Below are positions 48,880-63,695 of a stretch of DNA of 64,000 nucleotides, one piece after another. The position numbers and the translations under genes are program-made. The first letter of the stretch is position 1; each line of letters begins with the position of its first letter. The notes under the pieces are model-generated. The model had not been told where the DNA came from. It did no database searches and saw only the letters and a list, made by a program, of their open reading frames with translations. The stretch lies in NCBI RefSeq assembly GCF_900660635.1, contig NZ_LR215032.1, positions 310,001 to 374,000 on the forward strand. The letters are read 5' to 3'. Source of the stretch: Mycoplasmopsis gallopavonis (GTDB lineage Bacteria > Bacillota_I > Bacilli_A > Mycoplasmatales > Metamycoplasmataceae).

Positions 48880-49902
48880 CTAACCTTTAATTGTTGAACC
48901 TTGTCTACTAATTGCGGCCATAATTCTTCTTCTGAAAATTAAGAACGCAACAAACATTGGAAGAAGTGACATAATATTTGCGGCCATTCTTATGTTTTCC
49001 AAACGAGGAGCATCTGGGTGATCTTTATCAAGTCCAGCGTTGAATAATCAAACTGAAAGAACTTGATGTTTTTCGCCCCCGATTGTTTCAATAATAGATG
49101 GTCATAAGTAGGCATTTCATGATACAAGAGATGTTAAGATTACGATGGTAAGTGTAGTTGGAACAACCATTGGGAAAGCAATTTTAAATAAATATTTTGC
49201 TCCACCTGCTCCATCAATTAACGAAACTTCTTTAATTCTTCCAGGAATAGTTTCGAAAGCATTTTTATACATTGTGGCATTAAAAATACTTGCTGTAAAT
49301 GGAAATGCTACGGCTAAAATAAATCCTAAATATGTTTTAGTTAATCCTGAACGTAAAACAACAATATATTGCCCTGAAAGTAAGGCCACTTCAGGTAAAA
49401 CTAAAAGTGATAAAGCAATAAATCAAGCAAGATTTTTTCCTCTTCAATTTTTAAGAGAAAAAGCATATCCCATAAAGAAAGTTACAAAGATTTTAAGAAC
49501 AATTGAAATCACAACGTTTAAAACTGTTAATAATAAAGCATTAAAGTAACCACTAGCTGCCGCTCTACTATAAGTGTTTTTAACAACATCACCTCATGAT
49601 TCAATAAATTGGTTACCAACCCCTAAAACATAAGATTTTCCAGGTCCAAAACTTGGTAAAAGTCTTGATTGAACCCGAATTGCTTCGATTTCACTATCAC
49701 TCATAAATGACATTAAAATCATTAAAACGAATGGGAACAAAATAATTGCACCAAAAAGACATAATAATAAAAGTTTAAGCATTCCAAAAATAATTACTGA
49801 ACTAGCTGATTTGTCGTGTACTTGAGATGAAACTGTTTCTTGGTTTTTTCTTAGTCTGAATTTATAGACTCTTCTTTGAATTCATAACTTTAACTCAAAC
49901 AT
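48880..49902 (-). CDS. ABC importer permease, MalG/UgpE type
   Basis: 340 residues with six hydrophobic helices. The cytoplasmic EAA-type loop that contacts the ATPase is seen as KEVSLIDGAGGAKYLFKIAFP (about 232-252). The family carries sugars or glycerol phosphates in other bacteria. TGA-Trp codons split it into four pieces. AGGAG site; the start overlaps the end of the first permease by 41 bases. Confidence 0.92.
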
Positions 49903-50899
49903 TTCTTTCTCCTAAATTATTTAATGTTAATTGCATCATAAAGAATCCACCTCTAACAATTGATGAGAAGGTCACCCCAACAATGAAAAGAGATAAACTC
50001 GCTGCACCAGCCATGTAAATATTTGGGCTAGTTTTAGTCATCAAGTACACATACATCATAAGTGAAGCACCACCATTATTGAAAGCGTCAATAGGACGGT
50101 TATCAAATAAAGCAAGTGGGAATACTTTTAATCCTCCGATAATACCAAGAGTAATTAAAAAGTTAATAGTTCCACGAATTGAAGGTAAAGTAATTCTAAA
50201 GAATTGTTTTATTTCTCCACAACCATCAATTGAAGCTGAACGATATAAGTTCTTATCAACTCCAAGCATAGCTGTAGTAAAAATTAAAATATTAAATGCA
50301 AGACCACTTCAAATACCATTTAAAGTCATTGCAAATAGAGCATAAAAGGTATTTTGATCTCCACTTCTTAATCAGTTAATATTTGTTCCTAAAAGATTAT
50401 TGATTAAACCATTTTGACTAAATAATTGCACAAATGTTAAACTAACTGCAACAGCGTTAGTTACATAAGGCATGAAAAAGATAGTTTGTCAAAATCCTTT
50501 CGCTGCTTTACGATAAAGTTTAGCGATAACTGATGAAATCACTAACGCTAAAACCATAACAAATGGTAATTGGAACATTCCATAAATAAATGAGTTTCTT
50601 ACCCCAACAGCAAAACGTGAATCACTAAAAACATCAACATAATTTTCAAATGTTCAAGCTCCAGTTTGATTACGAAATGAATTGTAAAGGTTGTAAAACA
50701 TAGGGATAATAGTAAAAGCTAAAAGTAATAATAATCACGGTGTAAGTAATAATAATGGTTTTCAAAAAGGTGTTCGACTTTCTAAAATAGAATGTGAAAG
50801 CGACATTCTTCTTGAAATTTGTTTTTTAGCAATTCAAGAATGAAGAAAAGGTAGTTTATAAGTTAAAGTCGAGAAAAAGCTATTTCTTGAGAACTTCAT
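49862..50899 (-). CDS. ABC importer permease, MalF/UgpA type
   Basis: 345 residues with six helices and an EAA-type loop SASIDGCGEIKQFFRITLP (about 218-236). A standard-code reading would stop at a TGA inside the next gene's start; with TGA as Trp it goes on for 11 more codons to TAA at 49862. The start overlaps the ATPase stop by 20 bases. Together with the next gene it forms the membrane channel of the importer. Confidence 0.92.
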
Positions 50900-52967
50900 A
50901 TTCTAATCTTTCTTCAGTTTCTTGATTGAAGATATGTAATTTATGAATTGGTAAATCAAAGAAAATCTCATCACCAATTGCAAAAACATAATCATTATCC
51001 AATAAGAAGTTAATTCTTCCTACATTTGGAACTTCAACAACTAACTTACTTTCTTTTCCAAAGTTTTCTTGAACAACTACTTTTCCAGCAAAATGATAAT
51101 CTTCATTTGCTTGCTTAATAACAAAATCTTCTGCACGAACACCAACATTTAAGCTAGCTTCACTAAGATTTGGAATATTAATTGCACCAATTTCTTTCCC
51201 AGCAACAACTAATTTATTGTTTTTTAATTCTGAGTGCATAAGACCCATTTCAGGCATACCGATGAATCTTGCAACAAATTGATTTCTTGGTTTATTATAA
51301 AGTTCTAATGGTGAACCAATTTGTTGAACTTTAGCCATAGACATACATACAACAATATCTGAAATTGACATAGCTTCTTCTTGATCGTGAGTAACAAAAA
51401 CAGTTGTAATTCCTAAAGATTGTTGAATTTGTCTAATTCATTGACGAGTAGAAATACGTAATTTTGCATCAAGGTTTGAAAGTGGTTCATCCATTAATAA
51501 GATATCTGGTTTTTTAACAATCGCACGAGCAATAGAAACACGTTGTTGTTGTCCACCTGATAAACGAGTTGGTTTCTTTTGTAAAATTGGAATAATTTCA
51601 ACTTTTTGTGCCACTTCCATAACTTCGTTATGAATTGCTTTTTTAAATGAAATGTTAAGTTTTGAAAGTTCTTTTAATTGAGCTTTATCATCTTCTGTGA
51701 AGTGAAGTTCATCTAAATCAGATTTCATAACTTTATTTAAATTATATTTAGCAATTGCTTCTTTTGTTAAATTATTAAAATGCTTTTTAGCAATAAATAC
51801 TAAATTTTTACTATCTTTAAGTAAAGTATTGTATTCAACATTTGTTTTAATAGCCTGTTTAAAAGCAACTTTTTCTTGAAGATAATTTTCTTTAGTTTCT
51901 TTAATTAAAATTGCATATTTAGCTTTAATTTCTTGGTTTTTTGTGACATATTTATATCTAGCAATTAATTTACTAATTTTATCTTCTAATTTAATTGCTT
52001 TCACTCTATCTTTAAGAGTAAGAGTATTTAAATCAAGTGAAATTAACTCTGCATTTATTTGAGTTAATTTTGCAATTTCCTGCTCAATTTTATCATTTGA
52101 TAAGTTTGACTTAAATTTAAGAGGACTCTTTTTAATTTCTTCTAATTTTTCAGAAGATTTAAGATTTGAAAGTGTAATTAAATTGTGTTTAAGATCTGTT
52201 TTATATTTGTCTGTTGTTTCCAAAATGATTCTCTTAGTGTTAGCATTAATGTCTTTAATCATTTTCATTAAGTTTTTAGCTAAAAGAGAATATTCTGAGT
52301 TTTCATGTACTGTTGTAACTTTGTATTGTGTATGAGCTTTCTCTAATTTGTCAATAAGACTTGCATAAAGTTCAACAAGCTTTCTTTGACCTTCTCTCTG
52401 AATAATTGCTCAATTTTCATAGGCCTTTTTAAGCTCTTGAATTTCTTTTTCTTCTGCCCCTAATTTTCTAAGGTAAAGAATTCTAATATCGTTTTTAGCA
52501 CCTTCTTTAGTCATCAAAGTCTTAATTTGTCAGTTAATATCGTTTTTAAGTGGGAAAGCAATATTATCATAAACACTCATATGTGGATAAAGTGCATAGT
52601 TTTGGAACACAAAACCTAATTTTCTTCTTTGTGGTGTATATTCTGTAACATCTTTTCCTTTAAATAAAATTTTTCCAGATGTGACTGTTAAAAGACCAGC
52701 AATTGCATTTAAGGTTGTAGTTTTCCCGCTTCCTGATGGTCCAAGTAATGTTACTAATTTACCATCTGGAATTTTAAAATTCGCATTATCAACTGCAAGA
52801 GTTTCACCAAAATCAATGTTTAAATCTTTTAATTCAATCACAGGAATTTTATCTGAATCTATAGATTTAAATTTTTGAACATATTTTTCAATTTTAGCTA
52901 AATCTTCTGGATTTACTTTAATTGAAGATTCGTGAATCTTATCAATTAGAAATTTTAATAATTTCAT
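50880..52967 (-). CDS. ABC importer ATPase (MsmK/UgpC type) with a 300-residue insertion
   Basis: 695 residues, nearly twice the normal 360-380. Walker [10 protein letters not shown] (76-84), Q-loop [11 protein letters not shown] (Gln 122), then about 300 extra lysine-rich, helical residues, then signature LSGGQQQR (469), Walker B ILLMDEP, H-loop [10 protein letters not shown] and a C-terminal OB-type regulatory domain. In usual members Q-loop and signature are about 50 residues apart. M. pneumoniae-type relatives also have an enlarged ATPase of this kind. AAGGAAATT site; 14 bases after the nuclease stop. Confidence 0.93.
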
Positions 52968-52981
52968 AATTTCCTTTCTTA

Positions 52982-54292
52982 TTAATTATTACCTTCAAGA
53001 ACATCTTTAATAGTTTCTTGTTTAGGATTTACTTTTTTTGCGTCATCTCAAAAAATTCATCATTTTTCATTTTGTTTTTTATTGTAAAGATATTTAGTTA
53101 CTTGATCAACACTATTTATATAGTGGAAAAATCCTCTACGATTTTTGATTGCATCATTAAATGCTGTTCGAATTTTTGGATAAATTAAATTCTCATAAGT
53201 ATTTGGTTCTTTTAAAAGACCAAGAGCATTCGAAGCAGAATCCATAGGATATGTGTATCCTGCTCTTACAATTTCTACATTATAAGAATATTTATAACCA
53301 TCACCAAAGAAAATATCCGCAGTAATTCTTCCGTAAGCATCTTTGTCTGTTTTATCTCCAAATGCAATTCTAACTGGGATAACTCTTTGTCCATCTTTTT
53401 CTATCTCAAATGATTTGAATAATTTCTTTCCTCAAGCACTTGAAAGTAGTGCAAATGAATATTCAAATGGAGAAGATTGATTTTCTTGAATTGCTTTTTC
53501 TGGTGTATCAATACCCATTAAACGAATTTTAAATTGTTTACCTTGATCATCAAATTCACTAATTGTAAAAGTATCTCCATCACTAAAATCTACTAAAAAA
53601 GTTTCAAAATGTTTTACTTTTGATCAATCAATTTCAATTGGTTGGAATAATTCTTTATTAATTGTAACTTGATCTAAGTATTGATTTAAAGTTGGAGTGA
53701 CTGGTTGATCTCATTCATATTCTTTATTAAGTTTTTCTTCATAATCATTCATTTGGTTGATAGATAATCCATCTAAATTAGAACTATATGAAATAACGAA
53801 AGCACTTTTAATTGATTCGACATTTCCAAAATGTGAATCCTCAGGAATTCTTCCTTCTGGTTGTTTTCCGTATTTACCTAAATTAAGTTTAGGTAAAATT
53901 CTTGATTGAAACTTAATTTTTTTATCATTAATTTTTAAATAAAATTCTTTTGGATAACCCTTAATTTTGTCCGGAGAAATAAATAAAGATCCATTAGTTT
54001 CTTTTTCATAAGTTAAGTTTGCGAATAACTTAGGTTTAACTGTTTCTTCTAAAAATTGTTTTAAATTGTTTTTTGATTCTGTCTTAGCAGCTGCGTCTTT
54101 TCCTTCTCAAACAAATTTGTAATATTTAATTCCTGTGCTTGATTGCATTAATTTCAAACTTACATTAATTGGTTTAGTTGAGTCTTTTATATCAAATGTT
54201 AATTTTTTTTCTTGGTGACAACTAACTGGCAACGCTACAATTGGGACCAAAAGAGAAGAAGTTAAAAGATATTTTGTAATTTTCTTAAACAT
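52982..54292 (-). CDS. Surface nuclease lipoprotein (thermonuclease-like)
   Basis: 436 residues. Signal peptide with lipobox ALPVSC (Cys about 25). Residues about 225-355 are a staphylococcal-nuclease domain: VDFSDGDTFTI (metal Asp), IRLMGIDTPEKA (Arg about 257, Glu about 265), DKDAYGRIT (second Arg about 314) and VEIVRAGYTYP. Catalytic residues are all present. I chose MFKKITK over an ATG four codons upstream because of the GAGGATT site. M. hyopneumoniae mhp379 is a known membrane nuclease in the same ABC setting. Likely digests host DNA or RNA. Confidence 0.92.
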
Positions 54293-54374
54293 TATAATCC
54301 TCACAATTAGAAAAATATAATTTGCAACAAGTGCAAACTATATTTTCTTTTATTTATTTTTAATACTGATAACC

Positions 54375-56642
54375 TTATTTTCCAATTTGGATTTTATCAA
54401 TAAAGTTTGCGTAACTCATTGTTCCTTTTGAATCTTGTAATGAGTTGAATGCACTTTCAATGCTTTGTCTAAATGCATTTGCCTTAGTTGTACCTGGTTC
54501 TGAATAAATTACTGTATCTGATGAATCTGAAGCTTGTTTAAACATTTCGAAAGCTGTTTTAAGATAAGCATTGTCATCAAATGCAGCTGTTACTTGTTCT
54601 GCTGTTTTGTTTTGGAATCCGTTTGTTGGATTAATGTAGTTCATTGCTTTTTCTAAATATTCACTTGGAGTAAATGTTCCTTTTCCATCAAAATTATATT
54701 TTGTTGTTGATGTGACTAATCATTTAACAAATAATCTTGTTGCTTCATCATCTGTTTCATTTGCGTGAATTCCAATAATTGAAGGTCCTTGTCCAAATAC
54801 TACATTTTTAGGTGATGTTGCTTTTCATTTTAATGGTGTTGGAAGTGTAAATAACTCATGCTTTTCAAGTAATTGTTGAAGTGATTTTTCTGATTTTTGG
54901 TAACCAAGAGCTGCAAGCTCATTTTCTAAATTATTACCTTGTGCATCTTTAAAGAATAACACTAAGTATTCTGTTGTTCCTGATGTTACAAGTTCTGCAT
55001 AATGAGTTGATTCTTTAAATGTGCTATAAAGTGCTGGTGTTTTCTTATCGTAATTTACAAGTGCAATTACAGATGAGTTATCTTCTTTAGCTTGTGCATA
55101 CATTTCTCTAAGTTTTGCTTCTGATTCAGCATCAAGAGCTTTTAATTGATATGCAGCTAATTCTGCGTCAGCAGGTAAAATTGCGTTTTTGTATTTACCT
55201 ACATATCCAATCGCATTTGCAACTGCTTTAAAGTTTTTTCCACTAGGTGTTTTTTGAACAGTTCTAAAAGTTCCGGTATCTTTTGATAAATCATTATTAA
55301 GTCTAAGTGTTGGTTTACCTGAAATTTCAAAAGCTGAGCTTGCACCAGTTACGAAGTTATGTGAATAACCAGCTGTTGAACCAATTGAAAATGCAAACTT
55401 ATGGTTAATTTGATCTGTAGAAGCAAATTGTCCTCCAGGAAGAAGTTTTAAAGAGTTATTTTTAACGCTTGTCGCAAATCTTCCTACAACTTCTGCTGAT
55501 TTAACTGAAGCAGGTGAGTTTGTGTTGTGTAATGGTCTGTAATCAATATTTACATGTTTTGTATTACTATCAACATTAACTGCTGCAATCATTTCTGAAT
55601 CTTTAGCATTTAATTCTGAGTAAATTGCTGTTTCATAAATTGAAACTGCTGAGTCAAATCCAACGATGTGTAATTCTGAATCTGGGTTTGAAGAGTTAAC
55701 AAATAATTTTTGTGACATGTCTGCAAAATCTAACATTGCTGAGTAAGATTTGAAAATTGCATCTGTAATTACAAATCCATTAACAACTTCTCTTACATTT
55801 GCAGAAGGTGCACCTCAAATTGACTTAACAGCTGCTTCGTCTTTTTTACCAGCTTCTTTAATTTTATTAACAAAATCTGTCGCTGATGCATCTACGCTAC
55901 CACCATTTTCTACAATTGTGTTAAAAATATATGCTAAAACAGGGGCATTTAAAGCAAGAACAAGTGTACTTTTAAATTGAGGAAGTAAAACTGTTGAAGG
56001 GTTAGCAACATTTTCGATTGTGTAGTTTTCTACTGTAAAACTTGAAGAATAATTTGTAATATCTAAGTTATCGTTTCCATTAGAGTTGAAACTTAATAAC
56101 ATATCTTTTTCTGCTAATGAAGCTGCAACCGCTGCATAGTTAATTGTAAGGTTAACAAAAGAATCTGTATCTCTTCCTTGAAGAGAACGATCGATTGATT
56201 CAGCACCACCTTGGTATCCTGAACCTAATCCTTTAATATTTCATTTTTTAGCTTTACTTGGTTCAATTAAATCTTGACTTCTAGAATCAACTAAGTTATT
56301 GTAAACTTTCACTAATGAAGCGACAGCTTTAGCTTGTGCACCACTTTCACTAAATGTGTGACCAATAACTAATGTTTCTTTTACGCTTTGATTAAATTTA
56401 CCAGAAACACCAGGGTTAATTTCATCTCTGTTTTCAATTCTTTCATCTTCTGTAATACTATTGATGTAAGATTTAAAATCAAGACCTGTACCACCTGGAT
56501 TTCCAGGTGTACTTGGATTACTTGGGTTTGTAGGTGTAGTTGGCTTACTTGATGTTTTACCACATGCTGCTGATACTAATGGTAAAGCAGCCATTGTAAG
56601 TCCTGCAAATCCTAAAAAATATTTTTTCATTTTTTTGTTCAT
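54375..56642 (-). CDS. Large lipoprotein, first gene of the transporter operon
   Basis: 755 residues. Signal peptide with lipobox VSAAC (Cys about 27), then a Pro/Thr/Asn/Gly linker (about 31-52) and a large extracellular domain with an extracellular-binding-protein look; no firm family. Expected to be the substrate-binding partner of the importer. AAGGAG site about nine bases from MNKKMKK. The 170-base leader carries an 11-base inverted repeat (56725-56767). It heads the seven-gene operon that ends at the terminator near 46010. Confidence 0.9.
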
Positions 56643-56724
56643 TTTTTGGTTACTCCTTGTGTAACAATATTTTTAAAGTTTATAAGACATCTTTTAAACT
56701 TATACTAACAATTTTATAAAACAA

Positions 56725-56767
56725 ATAAAGTTGCAAGAATTCATTAAAAATAGACATGCAACTTTAT
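56725..56767 (-). promoter_or_regulatory. Inverted repeat in the leader of the transporter operon
   Basis: ATAAAGTTGCA (56725-56735) and TGCAACTTTAT (56757-56767), perfect 11-base arms with a 21-base spacer. It lies between a TATAAT at 56808-56813 and the start codon, so it would be in the 5' UTR: an RNA switch or an operator. Confidence 0.55.
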
Positions 56768-56898
56768 ATTTTAGAAACCTTAAACACTAATTAAAGATTT
56801 CATTTATATTATAAGGTATTAAATAATAAAACACTGAATAAGGTGGGTAAATAAAAATTTTTTTCATATTATTTCCACATTTAAAGTAAAAAAATAAA

Positions 56899-56922
56899 AA
56901 AATAGCAAAATGCTATTTTATT
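56899..56922 (-). terminator. Terminator overlapping the monooxygenase-like gene end
   Basis: AAAATAGCA and TGCTATTTT with loop AAA; the TAG stop lies in the second arm. Confidence 0.7.
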
Positions 56923-57197
56923 GTTGTAAATTGATACAAATTAATTACTTTTTTAGACATTTTTTCTAATGTTTCAATTTCTTCTTTAAACTCTGGGTTT
57001 CTTAAATAATCCTGACAATCTTTTTCTGTTGATCATCTTTCAACTAAAACCACTTTATCATCTTCTTGAATTCCGTATTCGAATGAAAGATTCATTTCTA
57101 ACATGCGAGTTTTCTTAGTTAAAACATAAAGATAATCTAAAAAAGGTTTCATTTTTTCCGGATTAATGACATATGTAGTTGCCTTAACAAAAATCAT
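56913..57197 (-). CDS. Antibiotic-biosynthesis-monooxygenase-like protein (YgiN type)
   Basis: 94 residues, the size of one ferredoxin-like ABM domain. Typical features are the start MIFVKATTYVINPEKMKPF, the middle VLVERWSTEKDCQDYL and a hydrophobic end. Such domains act as quinol or small-aromatic monooxygenases or as dimerising units; the actual substrate is unknown here. One TGA-Trp. AAGGAGTG site. It follows metG after 18 bases and is probably cotranscribed. Confidence 0.82.
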
Positions 57198-57215
57198 AAT
57201 ATCACTCCTTTTTTA

Positions 57216-58769
<1,554 letters not shown>

Positions 58770-58773
58770 TTAA

Positions 58774-59568
58774 TTACACTTTCTTTGGGATATATAATTC
58801 TTTAATTTCTGGTAAATAATCATGATTGTTTAAATCATCTTCAGGATGTAAGTATAAATTAGGTAAAAAATGTACTCCTCAACCTGAGTTATAACGAGCT
58901 TCAATTAAAACAAATTTTGGTTTGTCTTTGATTCGAGGCAAAATTTGTTGGATTCGTTTTGGTTCAAAATTATACTTACGCAAAGACACAAAAGCGTCAA
59001 CCATACGTTCGACAGGTAAAACCATTGTTAAAAATCCTTTTTGCTCAATAATTTTTGAACAACCTAAAATTAATTGCTCTAAATTTAAGTGAATTTCATG
59101 AGTAGCAATTAATTTTTCCTTAGAAATATTTTTCTTTAATTTAGTTTTATCATACGGATAAAAAGGTGGGTTACAAAAAATGGTTTGATATTTTCGTTTT
59201 GCATTTTTTGTATGTTCTTTTCAAAAAAGATTAAAGTCATTATTAATAATTTGAATTTGATCTTCTAAACTATTTAATTTAACATTTTCACTTGCTAAAA
59301 CTGCTGCTTTAGTTTGAATTTCTAAAGCATCAATTTTTAAATTCTTATTTCTAGATGCAACAAAAATACTTAAAGCTCCATTATTTGCACCAACTTCTAA
59401 AGCTCTTGTAATTTTAGAATTTAAATAGATAAAATTACCAAGCAAAATTGTATCAACTGAGTAATTGAACATATCCTTATCTTGGTAAATAAATAAATTT
59501 GAATCAAAACCTAATGAATTTTTTTCTAATCTTCTATTTGCGAATTCTATCACGTTTTTTATGTTCAT
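58774..59568 (-). CDS. tRNA1(Val) adenine-37-N6 methyltransferase family (TrmN6/YfiC)
   Basis: 264 residues. SAM-binding motif LEVGANNGALS (about 60-70), then the adenine-methylase motif NPPFYPYD (about 125-132). Start is either ATG at 59568 or GTG at 59577; both lie inside the rnr 3' end and no strong ribosome site is seen, so translation depends on rnr. TGA-Trp in FWKEHTKN. Target assignment to tRNA position 37 is from the family. Confidence 0.88.
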
Positions 59569-61756
59569 TTTTACCACTTTGTTTTGAATTTTGGTTTTTG
59601 GTTTGATTTTCTAAATATTGTGGATATAAATCTGCTAAAACACAATCTACTTTTCCTTCAACTAAATCAACACCAACAACAACAACATCAACATAATCAC
59701 CTAATGTGAATGTGCGTTTTGGTGAAACTAATTTAGTTAAAGTTTCGTTAGCTTCATATTCTCCGTCAAATAAATTAGTACGATGAACTAATCCGCTAGC
59801 TTTAAATTCAAATTCAACAAAAAATCCAAAATTTAAAATACTTAAAATTTGAGCTTTAAATTGTTTTCCAATTTGATTTTTCAGAAATTCAGCAAATTTT
59901 AAATCATTAACATTTCTTTCAATTTGAACCGCTTTTTGTTCACTTCGAGTATTTAGATCTCCAAAAGTTGCAAGTTGATCTTTAAAGTCTTGCAATTGAT
60001 CTGTTTGATTATTGATAATGAAATTACGAATAACTCTATGAATAACTAAGTCCGGATATCTTCGAATTGGGCTAGTAAAGTGACAGTAATAATCACTCGC
60101 AAGTCCAAAGTGCTTAATGTTATCTGGTGAATAAATTGCTTTTTGCATTGTTCTTAAAAAAAGCAATTTGACAAAATCATCACTTCTTTGGCGTTTAACG
60201 CTTTCAACTAAATCAGAAAAATTATGTGGATTAATATTGTTTTCATTTAAATCACCCATTGAGATATTAACAACGCTTAAAGCATTTCTTAAATTAACAA
60301 GTTTGTCACCATCAGGTTTTTCATGAACTCTATAAAGCACAGGTAGTTTATGATCATAAAGATATTTAGCAACAGTTTCATTAGCCCGAACCATGAAGTC
60401 CTCAATTAAAACTTCACTGAATCCACGTTTATTAATAATAATTTCTCTAACTGTTCCGTCTTGATTAAGTTTAATTTTCGGTTCATCAATTTCAAAGTCA
60501 ACATAACCTTGTTTAATTTTATACTCATGTAAAATTAAACTTAGTTCTTTAGCTTGATTGAGCATTGATTTTAATTTAGAAACTTTCTCTTGATCATGAT
60601 AATCTTCATTGATTAAATTGGTTTCAAAATATTTATCAACTTGTTTATAAGTTAATCTAAATTGTGAATTGATAATTCCTTGGAATAATTTAGTTTTTAA
60701 AGTTTCTCCTTGCGGATTAATCTCCATCTCACATGCTAGAACAAACCGATCTTCATTAGGATTAAGTGAACAGATTCCATTTGAAAGTTCTTCTGGTAAC
60801 ATCGGAATTACACGATCAACTAAATAAATACTTGTTCCACGGTTTAAAGCTTCCTCATTAATTTTTGTATTTTCACGAACATAGTAAGAAACATCAGCGA
60901 TATACACACCTAAAAAGAAATTACCATTAGCCAATTTCCTTACTGTAATTGCATCATCAAAGTCTTTGGTATCATCTCCATCAATTGTAACAATCATTTG
61001 ATCTCTTAAATCAACTCGATTAGTTCAATCTTCATTTGCAATCGTACTTGGAATTGATTTAATTTCTTCTTCTAATGTTGTTGGAAATCCGCTAGGTGCT
61101 TTAATTTGTTCTAAGTATGACTTGACAAAAACCATCGGATCAGCTTCGTTGGTAATAACTTTTGCAATTTGAATAAAAATATTGCGATCTTCATATTTGA
61201 TAATTTTAGCAACAACTAAATCATTTAATTTGGTTTGCACAAGTGACGATACTATTTTATATTGCATTCATTTGTATCTTTCGTCAACTGGAACAAAATA
61301 AGTTGTAGTATTTTTTTGTTTAATAAATCCAATAACTTCTTCGTTCCCACGTTCAAGAATTTTAGTGATCACTCCGTGTGTTAAATCTTGTTGTTTACTT
61401 TTGGGGTTAACATAAACATTAACTTCAACTGTATCTCCATGCATTGCTCCATTAAAATTAAAGTTTTTAATGAAAACACTCTTTTTAGTTTTTGCTTCTT
61501 CATCAATATCATAATCAACAAACCCAAAAGAACCTTTTTGCGAAACACTTAAAACACCCTGAATTGTTTCTTGTAAAATTGGTGCATAATATTCGTCTTT
61601 ATTATTTTTAAAAATTTTGTACTCTTTAAGTAAAATTGACAAAATATTGGTTAAATCCTTATTGTTTCGTACTGAAATACGAAAATGCTTAGCAATATCT
61701 AAGAAAGATCTTGATTCTGCACTTTGGATATATTGGTAAATTTTTTCCTGATTCAT
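59534..61756 (-). CDS. rnr: Ribonuclease R
   Basis: 3'-to-5' exoribonuclease of the RNB family that degrades structured RNA. 740 residues: N-terminal helix-turn-helix and cold-shock domains (about 1-200), catalytic RNB domain with DGDDTKDFDDAITV (metal Asp, about 257-270) and the HFTSPIRRYPD segment, then S1 domain and a basic tail ending KKRDRIRK. TGA-Trp codons split it into three. AAAGG site. First gene of rnr-trmN6-metG-monooxygenase, so RNA turnover and tRNA functions share a transcript. Confidence 0.97.
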
Positions 61757-61869
61757 TATTAAATTTAATTACCTTTCAATTAAATATTACGCTCTTTGTA
61801 ATATATTATTTATATTTTATATAATATCTATTTTTTATTAAACGATTAATTAAAATAATCTTTCTTAAT

Positions 61870-61902
61870 TAAAAAATCTTACCTTTAAAAGATAAGATTT
61901 TT
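61870..61902 (-). terminator. Terminator after the PTS gene
   Basis: AAAAATCTTA (61872-61881) and TAAGATTTTT (61893-61902) with an 11-base loop, then U-rich on the minus strand. Confidence 0.7.
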
Positions 61903-61914
61903 AAACCTAAAAAA

Positions 61915-63528
<1,614 letters not shown>

Positions 63529-63596
63529 AAAATTCCTTTCTTTTATTTTGAAGTAAAAAGATTCTAAGTAATCTTTCAACTAATAAAAAATTTTAC

Positions 63597-63602
63597 TATA
63601 AT
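63597..63602 (+). promoter_or_regulatory. -10 box toward the GH32 gene
   Basis: TATAAT on the plus strand, about 95 bases before the GH32 start, leaving a leader that contains the hairpin at 63628-63646. Confidence 0.45.
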
Positions 63603-63627
63603 TACAAAAGATATTAAATTTTTATTA

Positions 63628-63646
63628 AAGCCTATTTTATAGGCTT
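63628..63646 (+). promoter_or_regulatory. Leader hairpin of the GH32 gene
   Basis: AAGCCTA and TAGGCTT with loop TTTTA, in the leader between a candidate -10 and the start codon. Could be an attenuator or an operator; there is no T run, so not a plain terminator. Confidence 0.45.
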
Positions 63647-63695
63647 AATAATTCGAAATAAATTTACTAACTTTCTAAATACAAAAAGGTTAAAT

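Noticed and set aside
43141-56642. MIB-MIP immunoglobulin-cleaving system among the lipoproteins
   Set aside because: No serine-protease motif or MIB-like size or arrangement was seen; the nuclease domain and ABC genes explain the locus better.
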